A DNA stretch of 58,166 nucleotides, taken from positions 1 to 58,166 of the forward strand of contig CACWNW010000024.1 in the NCBI GenBank assembly GCA_902762305.1. The letters run 5' to 3'. The notes below the pieces were generated by a model, which was given only the letters and a program-made list of their open reading frames with translations, ran no database searches and was not told where the DNA came from. Within the stretch, counting starts at the first letter, position 1. Each line of letters starts with the position of its first letter. Below are positions 8,259-16,866 of the stretch, in pieces. This stretch comes from Fibrobacter succinogenes (GTDB taxonomy: Bacteria; Fibrobacterota; Fibrobacteria; Fibrobacterales; Fibrobacteraceae). The translations under genes were made by a program, and so were the position numbers.

Positions 8259-8962
8259 TGCCCGCTTTGACTTTGGACCGCCTGTTGGCGAGTATTGGTT
8301 TCGGGAGCCGCAAGGAAGCGCGCGCCCTGGTACGCATGGGTTTTGTGGAACTGGACGGGAAGGTCCTGGAGGACCCGTTCATGGAGTTCAAGGAACGGCC
8401 CGAGTGCATTACCGTGAACGGCGAGGAAGTCACCACGCAGGAGAAACTCTACGTGATGCTCCATAAGCCTGTTGACGTCGAGTGCAGCCATAACCCGCGT
8501 GACCACGAATCGGTGTATTCGCTCTTGCCCGACCGCTTTACCGCGATGGGAATCCAGAGCGTGGGCCGCCTGGATGCGGATTCCGAGGGCCTTTTGCTCC
8601 TGAGCAACCAGGGGGACTTTATCCACAGGGTCGAGAGCCCCAAGAAGGGCTTGTTCAAGTATTACCGCGTGGGCCTTGCGCGCCCGTATACTGCCGAGCA
8701 GGAGGCCGAACTCCTGAAGGGCGTCATGCTCAAGGACGAACGCCGTCCGGTGCTTGCACGCGAAATCCGGGTCGAAGGCGATACCGTGGTGATTGCGATC
8801 GGCGAGGGACTCTACCACCAGGTCCGGCGCATGTTTGCCGCCGTAGGGAACCACGTGGTGACGCTCAAGCGGGAAGCAATCGGTCCTGTGGCGCTGGATG
8901 AGACTCTTGGGAAGGGCGGATGGCGCTTCTTGACCGACTCTGAAGTAGCTTCGCTGATGTAG
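8258..8962 (+). CDS. RsuA/RluB-type rRNA pseudouridine synthase
   Basis: A 234-residue protein of the RsuA/RluB/E/F family, which isomerises a uridine in ribosomal RNA. An N-terminal S4 RNA-binding domain (LDRLLASIGFGSRKEARALV) precedes the catalytic domain. The catalytic Asp is in GRLDADSEGLLLLSNQGDF, and the family motif GLYHQVRRMFAAVG follows. The start is the ATG at 8258, overlapping the previous TAA. The rRNA target cannot be read from sequence alone. It closes the same-strand run that starts at 5299. Confidence 0.88.
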   Translation: MPALTLDRLLASIGFGSRKEARALVRMGFVELDGKVLEDPFMEFKERPECITVNGEEVTTQEKLYVMLHKPVDVECSHNPRDHESVYSLLPDRFTAMGIQSVGRLDADSEGLLLLSNQGDFIHRVESPKKGLFKYYRVGLARPYTAEQEAELLKGVMLKDERRPVLAREIRVEGDTVVIAIGEGLYHQVRRMFAAVGNHVVTLKREAIGPVALDETLGKGGWRFLTDSEVASLM

Positions 8963-9012
8963 CCTCGCTATAAGCGTCGCATAGCTTCGGCTTGCAAAAC
9001 ACGGGAAAAATG

Positions 9013-9036
9013 AAAGCCGGCGCAAGTGCGTCGGCG
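9013..9036. terminator. Weak hairpin between rsuA-like gene and HU gene
   Basis: A GCCGGCGCA/TGCGTCGGC-type imperfect hairpin lies between the convergent genes. There is no good T-run on either strand, so termination is uncertain. Confidence 0.3.
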
Positions 9037-9073
9037 TTTGTGTGTCCGGGTGGCTCTGCGGAACCTTGCCGGA

Positions 9074-9421
9074 CTAAATTTCGGACTGGACGGTCTCTTC
9101 TTCGGGTTCTTCGACGGCTTCGCCGATGACACCTTCGAGGGCGTTGATCTTGTCCTTGATGTCGTTACTGAACTTGAAGGTGGGCACCATGCGTTCTTCG
9201 ATCTGCACCGTCTCTCCGGTACGCGGGTTGCGTGCGGGGCGCGCCTTGCGCGGCTTGCAGGCGAAAGTGCCGAAACCGCGGATCTCGATGGTGTTTCCTT
9301 CGATGAGTTTCTCGCCGACCAGGTCGAGGAACTGCTCGACAACGGTCTTGATATCGTTCCGCACAAATCCAGTGGACTTGGCGATCTCTTGAATAAGGGC
9401 TTGTTTTGTTATATTGGGCAC
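9074..9421 (-). CDS. HU/IHF-family DNA-binding protein
   Basis: A 115-residue nucleoid protein of the HU/IHF family. It has the full fold: N-terminal helices (ITKQALIQEIAKSTGF), the GFGTF strand turn, and the DNA-binding arm (ARPARNPRTGETVQI) followed by FKFSNDIKDKIN. It is about 20 residues longer than usual because of an acidic tail (EEPEEETVQSE). The start is GTG. It probably acts as a dimer that bends DNA. It is monocistronic, divergent from the dus gene across a 136-bp AT-rich gap. Confidence 0.92.
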   Translation of the reverse strand: MPNITKQALIQEIAKSTGFVRNDIKTVVEQFLDLVGEKLIEGNTIEIRGFGTFACKPRKARPARNPRTGETVQIEERMVPTFKFSNDIKDKINALEGVIGEAVEEPEEETVQSEI

Positions 9422-9557
9422 GACTTCAATCTTGGTTGATAGTATTGTTGACGACTTAAATATAAGTTTAACAAAGAGTTAGCGGGTAACCTAGATGAAA
9501 ATTAAATATTTTTTTCGGGCTCTCGTTGCGGACAATGTGTGAATAATTGTGGTTTAA

Positions 9558-10781
9558 ATGTTGAAAACTGTTGAAAGTTCAAAAAACGCAAAAAAGCCCG
9601 CCCGGACATCGTTCCGGCTGCGCAGTTTGGATGTATTCCCGAATACCATCCTCAGCCCGATGGACGGGGTGACGGATGCGCCCTTCCGCAGGCTCTGCCG
9701 CGTGCTTTCGGGCAACCGCATGGGGCTCTTGGTGTCGGAGTTCGTGCCGACGGATGGCGATGCTGTTTTTAATTTGGACGGACACAGGCAGCTCCGGTTC
9801 TTCCCGGAGGAGAGGCCCTTCGGGGTGCAGATATTCGGGCGGTTCCCCGACAAGATGGCTGATGCCGCCCGGAAGATTGCCGTAGCGCTCAGGCCCGACT
9901 ACATTGAGGTGAACGCGGGTTGCCCGGCGCCGAAGGTGGCGGGCAAGGGCAGCGGCTCCGGCCTGTTGCGCGACCTGCCACGCCTGCAGGAGATATTGCA
10001 CGACGTGCGTGCCGCGCTGGACGGCTGTGGGGTGGAGATGCCCCTCACGCTCAAGTGCCGCATCGGCTGGGATAGCGAGAGCATCAACGTGCTGGAAACG
10101 CTGGCGATTGCCGAGGGCGAGGGCGTTGAAATGCTTACGGTGCATGGACGCACCCGCCTGCAGGGCTATAACGGCCTCGCCGACTGGGACTGGATAGGGA
10201 AGGTCGCCGCTGCCGCGAAGATTCCTGTAATCGGGAACGGCGACGTGAACAGCGTGGAGGTCGCCTGCGAGCGTATTCAGAATTACGGCGTGTCCGGTGT
10301 GGCCATCGGGCGCGGCGCCATGCACAACCCGTGGATCTTCGGGCAGATTGCGGACGCCTGGGAAGGCAAGCCGAAGCGCGTGATTACCGCGGGCGAGGCG
10401 CTCGATGTGTTCAAGCTTTATTACGGTTTCAAGATCGAAGACGGCAGCACCGACAAGGGCGCCGAAGGCAGGCTCAAACAGCTCGCTGCAAGGCTTTGCA
10501 AAGGGTTCTGCTTAAATGAAGATGGGGCTGCCTCGTCGGAATGTCATCCTGGAGCCGAAGGCGATAGGATCCATGTACAGAACGATGCTGGCAATGATGT
10601 CGCGATGCAGGTGCGCCAGGCGCTCCTTTCGAGCAGCTGTGCCGCCGAACTCCTGGACCGTGCGCAGTCCCTCAAGGAAGGCTTGGCGAAGGACCTCGTG
10701 TTCGACCCCGGTCGCCTCGTGAACTTGAATGGCGCGAAAGAAACTGAGCTGAAGTTTGGTGACCAGTTCAAGGGCCGTTAG
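9558..10781 (+). CDS. tRNA-dihydrouridine synthase (Dus) with in-frame repeat insert
   Basis: A 407-residue FMN enzyme that reduces uridine in tRNA. Motifs: LSPMDGVTDAPFRRL, VNAGCPAPKVAGKGSGSGLL with catalytic Cys122, VHGRTRLQGYNGLADW, VIGNGDV and IGRGAMHNPWIF. It is longer than typical Dus proteins (about 320-350). Residues about 320-350 are encoded by DNA that includes a dispersed GTCATCC...GGATCC repeat (10543-10573). The frame stays open through it and the C-terminal helix continues afterwards. A basic N-terminal extension of about 20 residues precedes the barrel. Confidence 0.88.
   Translation: MLKTVESSKNAKKPARTSFRLRSLDVFPNTILSPMDGVTDAPFRRLCRVLSGNRMGLLVSEFVPTDGDAVFNLDGHRQLRFFPEERPFGVQIFGRFPDKMADAARKIAVALRPDYIEVNAGCPAPKVAGKGSGSGLLRDLPRLQEILHDVRAALDGCGVEMPLTLKCRIGWDSESINVLETLAIAEGEGVEMLTVHGRTRLQGYNGLADWDWIGKVAAAAKIPVIGNGDVNSVEVACERIQNYGVSGVAIGRGAMHNPWIFGQIADAWEGKPKRVITAGEALDVFKLYYGFKIEDGSTDKGAEGRLKQLAARLCKGFCLNEDGAASSECHPGAEGDRIHVQNDAGNDVAMQVRQALLSSSCAAELLDRAQSLKEGLAKDLVFDPGRLVNLNGAKETELKFGDQFKGR
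10543..10573 (+). repeat. Dispersed GTCATCC...GGATCC repeat inside dus
   Basis: An imperfect palindrome starting GTCATCCTGGAG and ending GGATCCA. Related elements are at 27578-27610 and, as a double inverted copy, at 40497-40578. Here it is translated as part of the Dus protein. Confidence 0.7.
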
Positions 10782-10793
10782 CCCATAATCATA

Positions 10794-10864
10794 AAATGTA
10801 CTCAAAAAAAATCTCAAATTTTTACAAAAACATCTTGACTTTGAGTCAAAATTTGAGTACATTT
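10794..10864 (+). promoter_or_regulatory. Promoter and inverted-repeat operator of the TIGR02147 gene
   Basis: TTGACT (10835-10840) and TACATT (10858-10863) are separated by 17 bp. A perfect 13-bp inverted repeat, AAATGTACTCAAA (10794-10806) and its complement (10852-10864), brackets the promoter, and the right arm covers the -10 box. TTTGAGT also occurs as a 12-bp-spaced direct repeat. The geometry suggests repression by a dimer, perhaps autoregulation. Transcription would start near the ATG at 10870, so the message may be leaderless. Confidence 0.65.
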
Positions 10865-10869
10865 AGAAC

Positions 10870-11697
10870 ATGGATAAAATCATTGACATATTTCAGTTTA
10901 CGAATTTTCGCAAGTATTTGGACGAGTACCAGGCAGCCCGCGTGCTGACAGACCCTGATTTTACAAGGGCTGGAGCGTGTGTGTTGCTGGGGCTCCCCAA
11001 GACACGTAGCTACTATAACGACATCGTAAAGGGAAAAAAACTTTCCAGTCGTATGATTCCCAAGTTTGTGGAAGTGCTGGGCCTGAACAAAAAGGAGGCC
11101 AAGTATTTTGAGACTCTGGTGAATCTGGACCAGGCGAAGACCGCGACGGAACGGAACGCTTTTTTCGAGGAACTGCTGAAACAGCATCCGGATTCCCACC
11201 GCATCCTGAACGAAGACGCCTATGAATATTACAACCACTGGTACAACAGCGTGCTGTTTACGGCGTTGGAGGTCGTGGATGTCTCGGACGACCTTGAACC
11301 CGTCCAGAAACTGATTTTCCCGAAGGTTTCCGTGGGTACCCTGAAACGTTCCCTGGAATTGCTGGAACGCCTTGGTTTTGTTCGGAAGAACGAAGACGGC
11401 TTCTGGAAAAGTTGCCGTGAGTCGGTAAGCAGCGGTGCCTATAACAACAGCGATCTGGTTCGCCAGTATCAGTTGCAGTGCTTCGAACTTTCCAAGCAGG
11501 CGTTACTTGCGAATAATGAGAATCCGTCGGATATGGGAACGTTTACATTCAGCGTTTCCGATGACGCTTTCAAGGCGATAGCCAAGGAAATCCAGGGCCT
11601 GAAGGCCAGGGTGCGCAAGATTATTGCGCAGGACAGAAAAAAGGCGACTGGGGTCCACCAGTTGAATATTCATTTATTCACAAATTTGAAAAAGTAA
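10870..11697 (+). CDS. TIGR02147-family protein (Fibrobacter paralogous regulator-like family)
   Basis: A 275-residue protein of the TIGR02147 family, known mainly as a large paralogous family in Fibrobacter, with a DUF4423-like C-terminal part. The N-terminal region (IFQFTNFRKYLDEY...TRSYYNDIVKGKKLSS...FVEVLGL) looks like a helix-turn-helix unit. The middle (EYYNHWYNSVLFTALEV) and the winged-helix-like stretch SVGTLKRSLELLERLGFVRK are typical. It is soluble, with no signal peptide. The lipoprotein gene 17 bp downstream probably belongs to the same operon. A DNA-binding role is inferred from these segments and the operator-like promoter. Confidence 0.85.
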   Translation: MDKIIDIFQFTNFRKYLDEYQAARVLTDPDFTRAGACVLLGLPKTRSYYNDIVKGKKLSSRMIPKFVEVLGLNKKEAKYFETLVNLDQAKTATERNAFFEELLKQHPDSHRILNEDAYEYYNHWYNSVLFTALEVVDVSDDLEPVQKLIFPKVSVGTLKRSLELLERLGFVRKNEDGFWKSCRESVSSGAYNNSDLVRQYQLQCFELSKQALLANNENPSDMGTFTFSVSDDAFKAIAKEIQGLKARVRKIIAQDRKKATGVHQLNIHLFTNLKK

Positions 11698-11714
11698 GTT
11701 AAGGAGAAATCGGT

Positions 11715-12674
11715 ATGTTTATTAAGAAGTTGACAAAGACGGGCCTCGCGTTTGCGGTCCTTGGCATCGGAATGTTCGTCGGCTGTGGTGGCGACAATGG
11801 CAGTACTGCTTCGACATCTAGCGAAACGAATTCGGGAATTCCCATTGCGGATTTGGATACGTCGCTTGTTCGATGGAATGTTGTCGACGGCAACCCCTGC
11901 AGTGATCTCTTGGATGAAGCTCATGTATTGGCCAAGAAGACATATGCATTCGGTAGGAGTATGTGCGGAGCGTATGCGGATATCTATATGTACATGAACG
12001 CGAGAGTCCGGGTGGTGGATGCAGCGGGTAATCCTGTGGTGGGTGCAGATGTCTATGAAGGCCGGTGTGCCTATGGTGATGAAGGTTGCCATTATACTAC
12101 GGACAAGGAGGGCTATGCTTATTTGGATAGCGTAAATTTCCTTATATATATGGAAAAGGACGAAGGAGCCTTGGAAAAATTGGGACCGGACAAAGCCTAT
12201 GAACCTGTCTATCAGGAATTGCAGCTGCGTGCAATTTCTGCGGATTCCAGCCTGGGTGCCAATGTGTTTTCCTATTTTGCCCGCGCCCACGTCGTGATGA
12301 TAGATGGGGAACCCGTAGCCGAATTGAAGAAGATTATTGTGGAGCCGGTGTATTCGGCAAAACTGTACCTGGATTCTATCTATTTGCGTGAAGAAGAGGA
12401 ATGGTGCCACGATAGGCCGGATGAATCCATCGCGGAAGCTGGTTTTGGTATTTGCGTACAAGTGGAGCATGGTATCTTGTCGCTGCACTATGAAAGGGAT
12501 AATCTCCCTTATGATTTCTATCCTTGCCAGGTGGTGACTGAAGAGGATAAGAAGAACGGGTATGTCAATATTTATGGATTGCCCGAGGGAAATTATGAAT
12601 ATGCGATAGGAACGCCGAATTCGCAATTTGGTATGGGGAGTTTTTCCTTTGAGGTTTCTCGCCCGGCAGAATAA
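11715..12674 (+). CDS. Lipoprotein with carboxypeptidase-regulatory-like domain
   Basis: A 319-residue lipoprotein (signal MFIKKLTKTGLAFAVLG, lipobox near FVGC). Residues about 95-140 resemble a carboxypeptidase-regulatory/Ig-like domain (ARVRVVDAAGNPVVGADV...TTDKEGYAYLDS). Several Cys pairs may form disulfides. A second strand-rich segment (GYVNIYGLPEGNYEYAIG) ends the protein. AAGGAG precedes the ATG. It follows the TIGR02147 gene by 17 bp, so it is its probable operon partner. Role unknown; surface binding or sensing is only a guess. Confidence 0.75.
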   Translation: MFIKKLTKTGLAFAVLGIGMFVGCGGDNGSTASTSSETNSGIPIADLDTSLVRWNVVDGNPCSDLLDEAHVLAKKTYAFGRSMCGAYADIYMYMNARVRVVDAAGNPVVGADVYEGRCAYGDEGCHYTTDKEGYAYLDSVNFLIYMEKDEGALEKLGPDKAYEPVYQELQLRAISADSSLGANVFSYFARAHVVMIDGEPVAELKKIIVEPVYSAKLYLDSIYLREEEEWCHDRPDESIAEAGFGICVQVEHGILSLHYERDNLPYDFYPCQVVTEEDKKNGYVNIYGLPEGNYEYAIGTPNSQFGMGSFSFEVSRPAE

Positions 12675-12716
12675 CGGGACGGAATACATTTGATACACTA
12701 ATTCGTTTTCGATTAT

Positions 12717-12746
12717 AAGGACTGCGGTGCATAGCTGCGGTCTTTA
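12717..12746 (+). terminator. Weak hairpin after the lipoprotein gene
   Basis: A 9-bp stem AAGGACTGC with GCGGTCTTT (two G-T pairs) and an 11-nt loop, followed by an AT-rich stretch rather than a clean T-run. Confidence 0.35.
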
Positions 12747-12787
12747 TTTATATATTCAAGGAGAATTGTTTTACCTCGTAGGTAGTT

Positions 12788-15787
12788 ATGAATAAGAAAA
12801 TCCGTCGCGTTTCAAAAACGGCTGTTGCCATCCTTGGCATTTGTGCGGGCGCCTCCTCTGCCGCACAGAACGTCATCGAGGTTGACGACACTCGCCCGGG
12901 CATTAAAATCAACACAGATAATATGCTGGGAGCCGATCTCGCCATCTGGAATCCGCCCTCTCGTTATTACGACATGACACCCGCCCTCGCCAAAGGCGGT
13001 TACTGGATTTTCCGTTTCCCGAACGGGAGCTTGAGCAATGACTACCACTGGAATGGAGCCGGCAAATACGATAGCACCGGGCTTTGGATTCCAAGCGACA
13101 CAAGCTGGGCTCCGGGATTCCTCGGCGAAACGATTTACCGCGGCACCACAAAAGACAACTATGGTTTCATCCGTCGCAGCCACCTTGCCGATGGTGACAT
13201 GAACACGATGTGGTGGGGCGAAATACTCGACCCGAAAGACCCTCCTTGGGTTGTCATTGAGTTCCCCGAAAAGAAAGACCTCGACTCCATTATCATAGAC
13301 TGGGGCAATCTCCGCCCGAAGTCTTTTGAACTTTCATACTGGACCGAAGACTACGCCGAATACCCGGGCGTCCACCAGAATCTTGAAAACAAGTTAAAAA
13401 GGTGGGGAACAATCAAAGTAACAGGTAGCCAGACCAAGTACAAGTTCGCAACGACTCGCGCCCGCTATGTGGCCGTCCGCTTCAAAACGACCGACTTGCC
13501 ATCTAAGGGCGTACAAATCCGAGAAATGAAACTCTATAGCGGTTCAGACGATTTACTTGCCGGGAACGATTACAAGTTCTTCGCCATGTCAACCCGCAAC
13601 GGCGATAAGCCGCGCACCGACTGGACTGGCATCAAGTGGCATTTCGAAGAGTTCATGACTTATATCAATAAGTTTGTAGAAATCAATAATTTTGCATGGA
13701 GGCCGAACGCCGTTATCTGCGTCAACGCAGGCACAGGCACAGCCAAGGAAGCCGCCGCTTGGGTCCACTACGCCAATAAGGTCAAAAAATACAACATCAA
13801 GCAATGGCAAATCGGCAACGAACTTGACGGCGAATGGGAAGAATCCGGTCCGCTTTCGGCAAGGCAATATGCCGCACGCTTTATCGAATACGCCCGCGCA
13901 ATGAAGGCGGTTGACCCGAGCATCATTTTGCACGGTCCGCTCTTCAGCACGCACAAAATGCAACAGAAGGGTGCTGGCCTCAACGATGGGAAATACTGGA
14001 TGGCCGAATTTTTGCGCATCGTCGGTGAAGCTGAAAAGGCTGACGGCAAGCGCTATCTCGACGTTGTTGACTTGCACACTTATCCGTACTGGGCACCGAA
14101 CAACCTGAACGCCAAAGACATGCTCAAGGCGACGATGGATGTCGGCCACAATGCCGATACGCTGAACGCCTGGATGAACAAGTATCTCGAAGGCAAGCGC
14201 CGCGTGTTTCTCTCGGAATTCAGCACGTCTGTACAAGGGAGCCAAATCTGGATGGACTACCCGCAAGCCGCCGGCATGGCAAACATTTTCGCACAATACC
14301 TCGTCCGCTTTGGCGACCGATTCCAGGCGCTCCCGTGGGATGCCTTCGGCAACGTTTTTGAAGGTCCGGACCACACGTGGGGAACTATCAGCATGACCGC
14401 TCTCGTCAAGGAAGGTTCCTGGAACCTCTGGGGAAGCCTTGAACCCACCGCCGAATATTACGGAGTCTATATGGCATTCAGGCGTTTTCTCGATGACCAT
14501 TTGCCCTTTGCAGTCGTTCCCGTCAAAAGCACAACCGAATCCGTCGTACCATACGCCGTTTGCAGTAGCGACAGATGGGAGGAAGATATCAATCCCCGCG
14601 ATTATCGAGACGATTTAAACCGCTGTCACGTTTTGCTTGTGAACCTCACAGACACCAAGCAAATTGTGCAGGTTGACCGCAAGAGCGAAAAAAAGAAGCC
14701 GGGCAACTACCGCACCGAAGTTGACGTATTCGGAGCAGAACAGTTCAAGTGGATTGGCGATCAAAAAGACGCTTACCCGTACCCGAAAATGGGACCAAGC
14801 GGTCGTTTGCTCGAAGGCAAGAACCGCGATATCGAAATTCCGCCATTCGGAACAGTCGTTGTCCGCATGAACGCATACAACCAAGCAAAGCCCCTCCCTC
14901 CACAGATTCTCGCCGCAGCACTCGAAAAGAAAGTCATGACCGTCGGCGACACGCTCGACCTCTTCGTGACTGCCTCGTCTCATTTTTCAAAACCGCTCGC
15001 TGGAGCCAACATCCAAATCAAGAAGTGGGACAATAAAGGGACGCTTACCGTCCGCGCTACACCTGATGACGGCAAATGGAATTCTTCCATCGAAAGTTTC
15101 CACATTCAAGTTCCTGTCACAAACAAAGTGTCTATCGGCAAGAAGGAAATCAAACTCACCGTCTCGAATGGACATTATCCTCCAGACACGCTCAACATTC
15201 CATTCCGCGTCCGTGGCGCTTACCGCACCACAAGTGTCATGCAGAACTTCGACAATGGTTTAGACAACGTATCGTGGTTCCCGGTCGTGAATGGCGACAA
15301 CGCCACCTCCATGGATGCCAAGGTGTATAACGGGAATCCTCCGCTCGGAGGCTACATCCGCCACGACTTCATCGTCGAACAACCGCCTAATCTCGGCTGG
15401 CCGAACTACTCCGGAGCTTACTACAACGTTCCCGAAGAAGTCAAGAAATCCGTCGGCATCGTTTTCGATTACGCCACAACGCACAACAATCCGCAAGGCT
15501 ACATCGAACTGCAAATCATGTCGAGCCAGGTCGAAGACTACGACGAATTCATGGTCCGCCTCAAGAACACGCGCGGCAACTGGGTTCGCGACACGCTCAT
15601 CTGGGAGAACATGAAGCAAGAAGGCTGGGGCAAGACGATTCCGCAGCTTGACCCGACAAAAATCAAGAATTTCGCGTTCCGCGCACGCCACAGCGGTAAA
15701 GGCTATATCAGCCTCGACAATATCTACCTGCTCGGCGAAGACGGCAAGGAAGTCCCGATGCCGAAGGGTCTGAGAAGATTGCGCTAA
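12788..15787 (+). CDS. Secreted clan GH-A glycoside hydrolase with discoidin-like insert and C-terminal CBM-like domain
   Basis: A 999-residue secreted enzyme (signal peptide about 1-26) with the two catalytic carboxylates of clan GH-A: acid/base E345 in QWQIGNELDG and nucleophile E477 in VFLSEFST. The pattern is nearest to GH44/GH51/GH39-type enzymes; the exact family is not certain. Residues about 120-255 form an F5/8-type (discoidin-like) domain inserted in the N-terminal part of the catalytic region (DGDMNTMWWGE...YVAVRFKTTDLPSKGVQIREMKLYS). A beta-sandwich follows the barrel. The last 190 residues (QNFDNGLDNVSWF...ISLDNIYLLGE) resemble CBM11/CBM30-like jelly rolls. Plant polysaccharide is the likely substrate. 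AAGGAG at 12759-12764 is rather far (24 nt) from the ATG. Confidence 0.8.
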   Translation: MNKKIRRVSKTAVAILGICAGASSAAQNVIEVDDTRPGIKINTDNMLGADLAIWNPPSRYYDMTPALAKGGYWIFRFPNGSLSNDYHWNGAGKYDSTGLWIPSDTSWAPGFLGETIYRGTTKDNYGFIRRSHLADGDMNTMWWGEILDPKDPPWVVIEFPEKKDLDSIIIDWGNLRPKSFELSYWTEDYAEYPGVHQNLENKLKRWGTIKVTGSQTKYKFATTRARYVAVRFKTTDLPSKGVQIREMKLYSGSDDLLAGNDYKFFAMSTRNGDKPRTDWTGIKWHFEEFMTYINKFVEINNFAWRPNAVICVNAGTGTAKEAAAWVHYANKVKKYNIKQWQIGNELDGEWEESGPLSARQYAARFIEYARAMKAVDPSIILHGPLFSTHKMQQKGAGLNDGKYWMAEFLRIVGEAEKADGKRYLDVVDLHTYPYWAPNNLNAKDMLKATMDVGHNADTLNAWMNKYLEGKRRVFLSEFSTSVQGSQIWMDYPQAAGMANIFAQYLVRFGDRFQALPWDAFGNVFEGPDHTWGTISMTALVKEGSWNLWGSLEPTAEYYGVYMAFRRFLDDHLPFAVVPVKSTTESVVPYAVCSSDRWEEDINPRDYRDDLNRCHVLLVNLTDTKQIVQVDRKSEKKKPGNYRTEVDVFGAEQFKWIGDQKDAYPYPKMGPSGRLLEGKNRDIEIPPFGTVVVRMNAYNQAKPLPPQILAAALEKKVMTVGDTLDLFVTASSHFSKPLAGANIQIKKWDNKGTLTVRATPDDGKWNSSIESFHIQVPVTNKVSIGKKEIKLTVSNGHYPPDTLNIPFRVRGAYRTTSVMQNFDNGLDNVSWFPVVNGDNATSMDAKVYNGNPPLGGYIRHDFIVEQPPNLGWPNYSGAYYNVPEEVKKSVGIVFDYATTHNNPQGYIELQIMSSQVEDYDEFMVRLKNTRGNWVRDTLIWENMKQEGWGKTIPQLDPTKIKNFAFRARHSGKGYISLDNIYLLGEDGKEVPMPKGLRRLR

Positions 15788-15814
15788 ACGTTGAAAATAA
15801 ATGGATTGCAAGGA

Positions 15815-15841
15815 AGTCCGGACTTTAGGTCCGGATTTTTT
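15815..15841 (+). terminator. Terminator of the GH-A hydrolase gene
   Basis: TCCGGAC (15817-15823) pairs with GTCCGGA (15829-15835), followed by six T residues. Confidence 0.85.
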
Positions 15842-15950
15842 GATGATTTTATGCGAGCTTGCTTAAACAAAGTTTATTTGTAAGATTATTTTGCATTGAT
15901 TTTTTAGTAAAAAAGGTTTATTTTCAATTTGGTGTAAAAGGACAGGCTGA

Positions 15951-16781
15951 ATGAAAAAATTAGCTATAGCACTTTTTGTGTACTTTTGCATGATAGTTCA
16001 ATTGCATGCAGAAGAATGCGAAGTTCACCATCACAAAGAACTTGGGATTGAATATCCTGCAACGGAATTCAATCTTTTTGACGAATTTCTTTTGGATTTG
16101 TCAAAGTTGCCACAACTTGACCCACCGGTAAAAAATCTCAGTTCAAATCCCGTTTATAGAGCCTATATAGCGCCTTCGGATTCGACGATTATGATTGTTC
16201 TTACAGAAGATCGGGTAACCTTCTTTAAATTATGTTCATCGAGAGAAGAGTGTAATGGTTTCGCTCGTGTATATTATATAGATAGCCTGATTGTTGAGGA
16301 ATTCCGCAGGTTGCAGTCGGCAGGTGTTCTTCCAGGAACCGCAACAGAAGCAGATTCGATGATTCGCCATGCCATACAGATGATAAAAAGCGACATGCCT
16401 TCTGTAGATAATATTTCGCTTTCCGGTTGTGTTTATAACCTTTACAAGCCTACTGGAGATTCGGATAAGGGAGGACGTGTAATGTCGACTGCTGGACTTT
16501 GCGTTTATGAAGACAAAGATGGTTCCATTAGTTTCTGCGGTCTTGTTGATTCGGTCAGTCAGTGTCCGCAATTGTTTCAACAAGAAGAACCGCCTCCTCT
16601 GAAATTGCCTGTGCTGCGAGCGGCCTTGCCGGGGATGTATTTCCGTGCGTACGACATGAACGGCAACTTTATTCGTAGCGGTACATGGCGTGAGGGCTCT
16701 GCCGATGAATTCCGCGCCCCGACAATCATTCGCTTTGAAGACGGTTACACTTTCCCGTTGTATAGCCCAAAGAATCGTTAG
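15951..16781 (+). CDS. Secreted protein of unknown function
   Basis: A 276-residue protein with a clear signal peptide (MKKLAIALFVYFCMIVQLHA) and several Cys pairs (CSSREEC, SGCVYN, GLCVYED), which suggests a disulfide-bonded secreted fold. The C-terminal part (PGMYFRAYDMNGNFIRSGTW) resembles the terminal beta-domain of other Fibrobacter secreted proteins, including the GH5 enzyme at 27672-29264 (FDMNGNLVRT). That part may be a sorting or attachment module; this is inference. The gene is AT-rich and flanked by similar TCCGGA terminators on both sides. Confidence 0.65.
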   Translation: MKKLAIALFVYFCMIVQLHAEECEVHHHKELGIEYPATEFNLFDEFLLDLSKLPQLDPPVKNLSSNPVYRAYIAPSDSTIMIVLTEDRVTFFKLCSSREECNGFARVYYIDSLIVEEFRRLQSAGVLPGTATEADSMIRHAIQMIKSDMPSVDNISLSGCVYNLYKPTGDSDKGGRVMSTAGLCVYEDKDGSISFCGLVDSVSQCPQLFQQEEPPPLKLPVLRAALPGMYFRAYDMNGNFIRSGTWREGSADEFRAPTIIRFEDGYTFPLYSPKNR

Positions 16782-16789
16782 ACAAAAAG

Positions 16790-16814
16790 AAGTCCGGACT
16801 TAAATCCGGACTTT
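16790..16814 (+). terminator. Terminator after the 15951-16781 gene
   Basis: AAGTCCGGA (16790-16798) pairs with TCCGGACTT (16805-16813). The stem closely resembles the terminator at 15815-15841, so the gene between them is bracketed by related hairpins. Confidence 0.7.
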
Positions 16815-16822
16815 CCTCGACA

Positions 16823-16856
16823 TAAAAAAAGGAAACCCCGGCGCAGAGGCCGGGGT
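16823..16856 (-). terminator. Terminator of gltA
   Basis: On the minus strand CCCCGGC and GCCGGGG (16836-16855) form a stem followed by a T-rich tail read from 16835 down to 16824. Confidence 0.85.
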
Positions 16857-16866
16857 GACATTTCGT

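Noticed and set aside
9422-9557. Riboswitch or small RNA between HU and dus
   Set aside because: Only AT-rich promoter-like DNA is seen; no stable conserved fold or terminator.
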